Positions 61,236-64,000 of a stretch of 64,000 bases of DNA are shown piece after piece. How positions within the stretch are numbered: the first letter of the stretch is position 1; each line of letters begins with the position of its first letter. This DNA is from Hyalella azteca (lineage: Eukaryota; Arthropoda; Malacostraca; Amphipoda; Hyalellidae), in assembly GCF_000764305.2 (NCBI RefSeq), contig NW_025941278.1, positions 1,148,736 to 1,212,735 of the forward strand. The letters are read 5' to 3'. The translations under genes and the position numbers were made by a program. The notes under the pieces are model-generated. The model had not been told where the DNA came from, did not search any database, and was given only the letters and a program-made list of their open reading frames with translations.

Positions 61236-62157
61236 TATTTCATTATTTATAGTTTTGTGAAAACCAGAAAAATGTGTTTTTTTAAATGGTTTTATATTTA
61301 TTTATTTTCTACTTTTTATTTTAGCAATTCAAATCAATTTCCATGGTTGGCAAGTCTGGATGTTCAAGAAAAAAGCTCAATTCTGAACCATAAATTTTTA
61401 GTTTTTTCATTTTTTTCTGAAAATTTTTTTCTAACCATTATTTCTGATGATCAAATCTTGAATTGTTAGGCAGCATAAGCATGCATGCCAAATTTCAAGT
61501 TTCTAGGATCCTCAGAAGTGCTCTAAATTAAGATTGAATTTTTGATGACAGACAGACAGACATGAAATGAAGCTAAGACTTTTAAAAAACCACGTTTTCT
61601 TAATGGACAAATAATAAAAACATTTAGGTACTCTTACATAACATTTTAGTTACCCTATGTAAAATGTTATGTAATGTTATATAATAGCAAATGTTTTTTT
61701 TTTTGTTCGTTAAGAAAACGTGGTTTTTAAAAGTTGTTTTATTTCACTACTTTTAGTTTTGCAAAAATCAGAAAAATGTGGCTTTTAAAAATATTTTTAT
61801 ATTTACTTATTTTCTACTTTTGAGTTAGCAATTTTAGCAATTCAAATCAATTTCCAGGGTTGGCATGAGTGGATGTTCGAGAAAAAACTCAATTCCAAAC
61901 TGTGAATTTTTAGTGTTTTTGTATTTACATTTTTTTCGAAAAAAAAAATGTTTCAATTATTTCTGATGATCAAATCTTGAATTGTTAGGCAGCAATAGCT
62001 GCAGCATAAGCATGCATGCCAAATTTCAACTTACTAGGATGTTTAGAGGTGCTCTAAATTAAGGTTTGAATTTTTGATGACAGTCAACACTCACTCGACA
62101 GACACACTGTCACAGCCCGGGACACAGTCCCAGTCTGTAGAGTATGGCCTTTTAGCT
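61236..62157. repeat. Tandem duplication of about 350 bp with a small TIR element between
   Basis: 61250-61565 and 61746-62090 are related copies, offset about 530 bp (CAATTCAAATCAATTTCCA, TGATGATCAAATCTTGAATT, GTTAGGCAGCA, CATAAGCATGCATGCCAAAT). Between them is a 174-bp MITE (61570-61743) with inverted ACTTTTAAAAAACCACG ends, a short relative of the outer element at 51098-57265. Confidence 0.7.
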
Positions 62158-62159
62158 CG

Positions 62160-62260
62160 AGATATTGGCGTCTTTTGAAAATTTTTATCAGCCCCCTCGA
62201 CCTTACATTGGCGTCTTTTGAGGATCTTCATCAGCCATCTCGACCTTACATCGGCGTCCC
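62160..62260 (+). repeat. 44-bp repeat, two copies
   Basis: TTGGCGTCTTTTGA, then ATCAGCC and CTCGACCTTACA occur at 62165 and 62209. A third start (TCGGCGTCCCG) follows. Confidence 0.6.
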
Positions 62261-62379
62261 GTCGCGGTCACCGCGATCTGAAAGGTGCGGCGTGAGCACC
62301 GGAGGCCCATTTTGGGATGTACTCCAGCATGCCAGGAAAAAAAGTTGCCAGAATGTTTGCTAGGAAAACCAAAGTGCAT

Positions 62380-62785
62380 ATCTGACCGTTGTCTGATGAT
62401 CGATACTGAGGCACGTGCTTTACGACTGATTCGGCCACTGCCCGACAATGATGCACGCACTTGCGTGATCGACGCAGCTGTTGCTCAACGATTGACATAG
62501 ATGCCCAAACTTTACGATCAATGATTGACACGGATGCACGCATTTTACGAGCGATATGGCCGACGCTCACACTTTACGAACGATGCGGTATGATTGACAT
62601 GGATTCACGCATTTTACGATCGAGGTGGCCGATGCCCAATGATCAATTCTGATGCTCGCGTTTCGCAAACGACGCGGCATGATTGACATGGATACACGCA
62701 TTTTACGATCGATGTGGCCGATGCACTTGCTTCGCAAACGATGCAGCATGATTGACATGGATGCACGCATTTTACGATACACACT
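62380..62785 (-). repeat. Degenerate satellite-like array
   Basis: Five clear and about two weak copies of GATTGACATGGATGCACGCA followed by TTTTACGATCGATGTGGCCG occur at 62493, 62523, 62591, 62682 and 62752, with irregular spacing of 30-91 bp. The open frames here (ATG CGT GCA TCC ATG TCA on the minus strand) come from the repeat. Confidence 0.7.
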
Positions 62786-62849
62786 TGATGCCTCTGTACC
62801 AAAAACACATTCAATTTATTGGAACCTAATACACACTAAAGGCAACAAG

Positions 62850-63070
62850 TTTATATACCAATTTGTCATTTATAGTACATTTATACTAAACCATGAATAA
62901 CAATACCTCAATATAAATTAAAGACTGCCACTCAATATATTTTAATATAAGAAAAAATAAAAAAAAATTTAAGAAAATCAAAAAAATCAAAAAATCACGA
63001 TTTTTTATAAAAAAATCAAGTGATTTAATCACATGATTTAATCATTTTGATTTAATCATTGCCAACCCTG
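62850..63070. mobile_element. Other half of a hAT MITE, reverse orientation
   Basis: The inverse of the left half of the element at 42067 (TAGTACATTTATACTAAACC to TCATTGCCAACCCTG). Confidence 0.75.
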
Positions 63071-63228
63071 CAACATGGTCATTTAGAATGCCACCATGTG
63101 TAGCTATTTACCTAGCTACTTTGGACAAGTCTCAGAAACTGTCATTTTATTACATGATCAAGCAATAAAAAATGTAGTAGATTTTTTCTAAAAGTTTAAA
63201 CACGAGTACACCCTGCATCATAGTATTA

Positions 63229-64000
63229 AACCAGTGTTTCCCAAAGTGGGCAATATCGCCCCCCCTGGGGACAGTGGAAAGATCTGGGGGGCGGTGAGGA
63301 AGAAAGGGGCTGTAGGGGAGGCAGTCCACATAGTCAAAGTCAGAAGTTTGATGATTTGTATGCAACACATGCAGAACATGACTCTGACTTGAATAAATTT
63401 TCACTAGCTAAAAAATCACCATTTGGTAGTTGGGCATCATATTCAAAATTTTGTTCGAATCTGTTCAGGAGTTTGGGAGACATTTTTTTATCACTGCAAT
63501 TTTCGGCCCGTATTGCCATACAACTCCCAAAGGAAGGTGGAATTTAAAATGTTTCCACAAGCTAAACATCACTGTTGGGTCCTAATGATAATGTGTTCCA
63601 AGTTTTATTGAGCTGCGTTCATTAGTTTGGGAGATATTCCTTGGTCACTGAATTTATAGATTGGCCTGAGACCGACTGCACGACCAGTCACGAGTCCAGT
63701 CGTAAATTTGTCCGAGTGGTCTTGAATGTCTAGTGCTGAAACCATTAAAACTGTAAAAAATATATTGGTTTACTAAGTGATTTGGTTTACTAAATGATAT
63801 TGGTTCTATTAGCAAAATACACATTTGTGTTTAACCTTTCTCTTTTAAAATTGCAGCATACCCTGTTGGGGGTCAGCCCCTCTAAAGGTCGACGGTCCGG
63901 CCGGTATAGTACCAGCACAGGGAACAGAATAAAAACAAACTCAGGAGATCAAACAGAGGAAGAACCAGGCAACAATATATTAAATAGAATCAGTGGTACA
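63229..64000. mobile_element. Further hAT copy related to 53789-55386, then unassigned sequence
   Basis: Starts CAGTGTTTCCCAAAGTGGGC and holds GTTCGAATCTGTTCAG and GGTCACTGAATTTATAGATT-like blocks found inverted in the nested hAT. Its similarity fades near 63860. The last 140 bp (CCTGTTGGGGGTCAGCCC onward) is not recognised and runs off the window. Confidence 0.6.

Larger units (their letters stand above)
57279..61237. mobile_element. Second GGGGTAACTT-type MITE, split by a LINE
   Basis: Starts CCATATAATGGGGTAACTTT (57281) and ends AACCCCATTTTACAA (61235), flanked by TA; both halves align to the intact copy at 28326-29308. The interruption is the LINE at 57641-60608. Confidence 0.8.

Noticed and set aside
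62203..62814. Several overlapping frames rich in MRASMSI repeats
   Set aside because: Translations of a degenerate DNA repeat in several frames. No consistent coding signal.

Overview
The window is nuclear DNA from an invertebrate, most likely an arthropod. It is AT-rich, and its protein-coding genes are cut by many short GT-AG introns. Families conserved across animals are recognisable, and intron and intergenic DNA is full of non-autonomous DNA transposons, minisatellites, SINE-like pieces and a decayed LINE. A crustacean such as an amphipod fits the style, but that is inference; nothing here fixes the species. There is no bacterial-type operon, rRNA or CRISPR.

Layout: (1) 187-8782, plus strand: the 3' two thirds of a dynamin-related protein 1 gene (Drp1/DNM1L), 12 exons from the middle/stalk domain to the GED and stop; the GTPase domain lies upstream of the window. 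(2) 8783-15301: quiet convergent intergenic DNA. (3) 15302-21588, minus strand: a MAP kinase kinase 4 gene (MKK4/MAP2K4), 8 exons, with an unusually long disordered N-terminal exon; minus-strand exons at 22628-23972 may be its 5' end, since the first carries a MAPK-docking-like motif. (4) 23973-30854: transposon-rich DNA between two divergent genes. (5) 30855-33842, plus strand: NDUFB5 (mitochondrial complex I SGDH subunit), complete in 5 exons. (6) 34873-47659, minus strand: a 14-exon gene whose predicted 1715-residue protein has eight dispersed C2H2/C2HC fingers and a C-terminal FAR1/MULE-like zinc domain; its exon phases all agree and the total is an exact multiple of three. (7) 47660-64000: almost entirely nested mobile elements.

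The genes are unrelated housekeeping or signalling functions (mitochondrial fission, stress-kinase signalling, respiration, transcription); two mitochondrial genes in one window is probably chance. The main surprises are in the non-coding DNA. A 31-bp minisatellite in Drp1 repeats an exon/intron boundary eight times. Several TIR transposon families share the terminus CCGTCAA-GGGG but differ just inside it. A multi-layer nest of elements fills 51-57 kb, with target-site duplications that give the insertion order. At 58531-58568 there is an exact Nextera mate-pair junction adapter, a laboratory artefact in the assembly, so contiguity across 58.5 kb should not be trusted.
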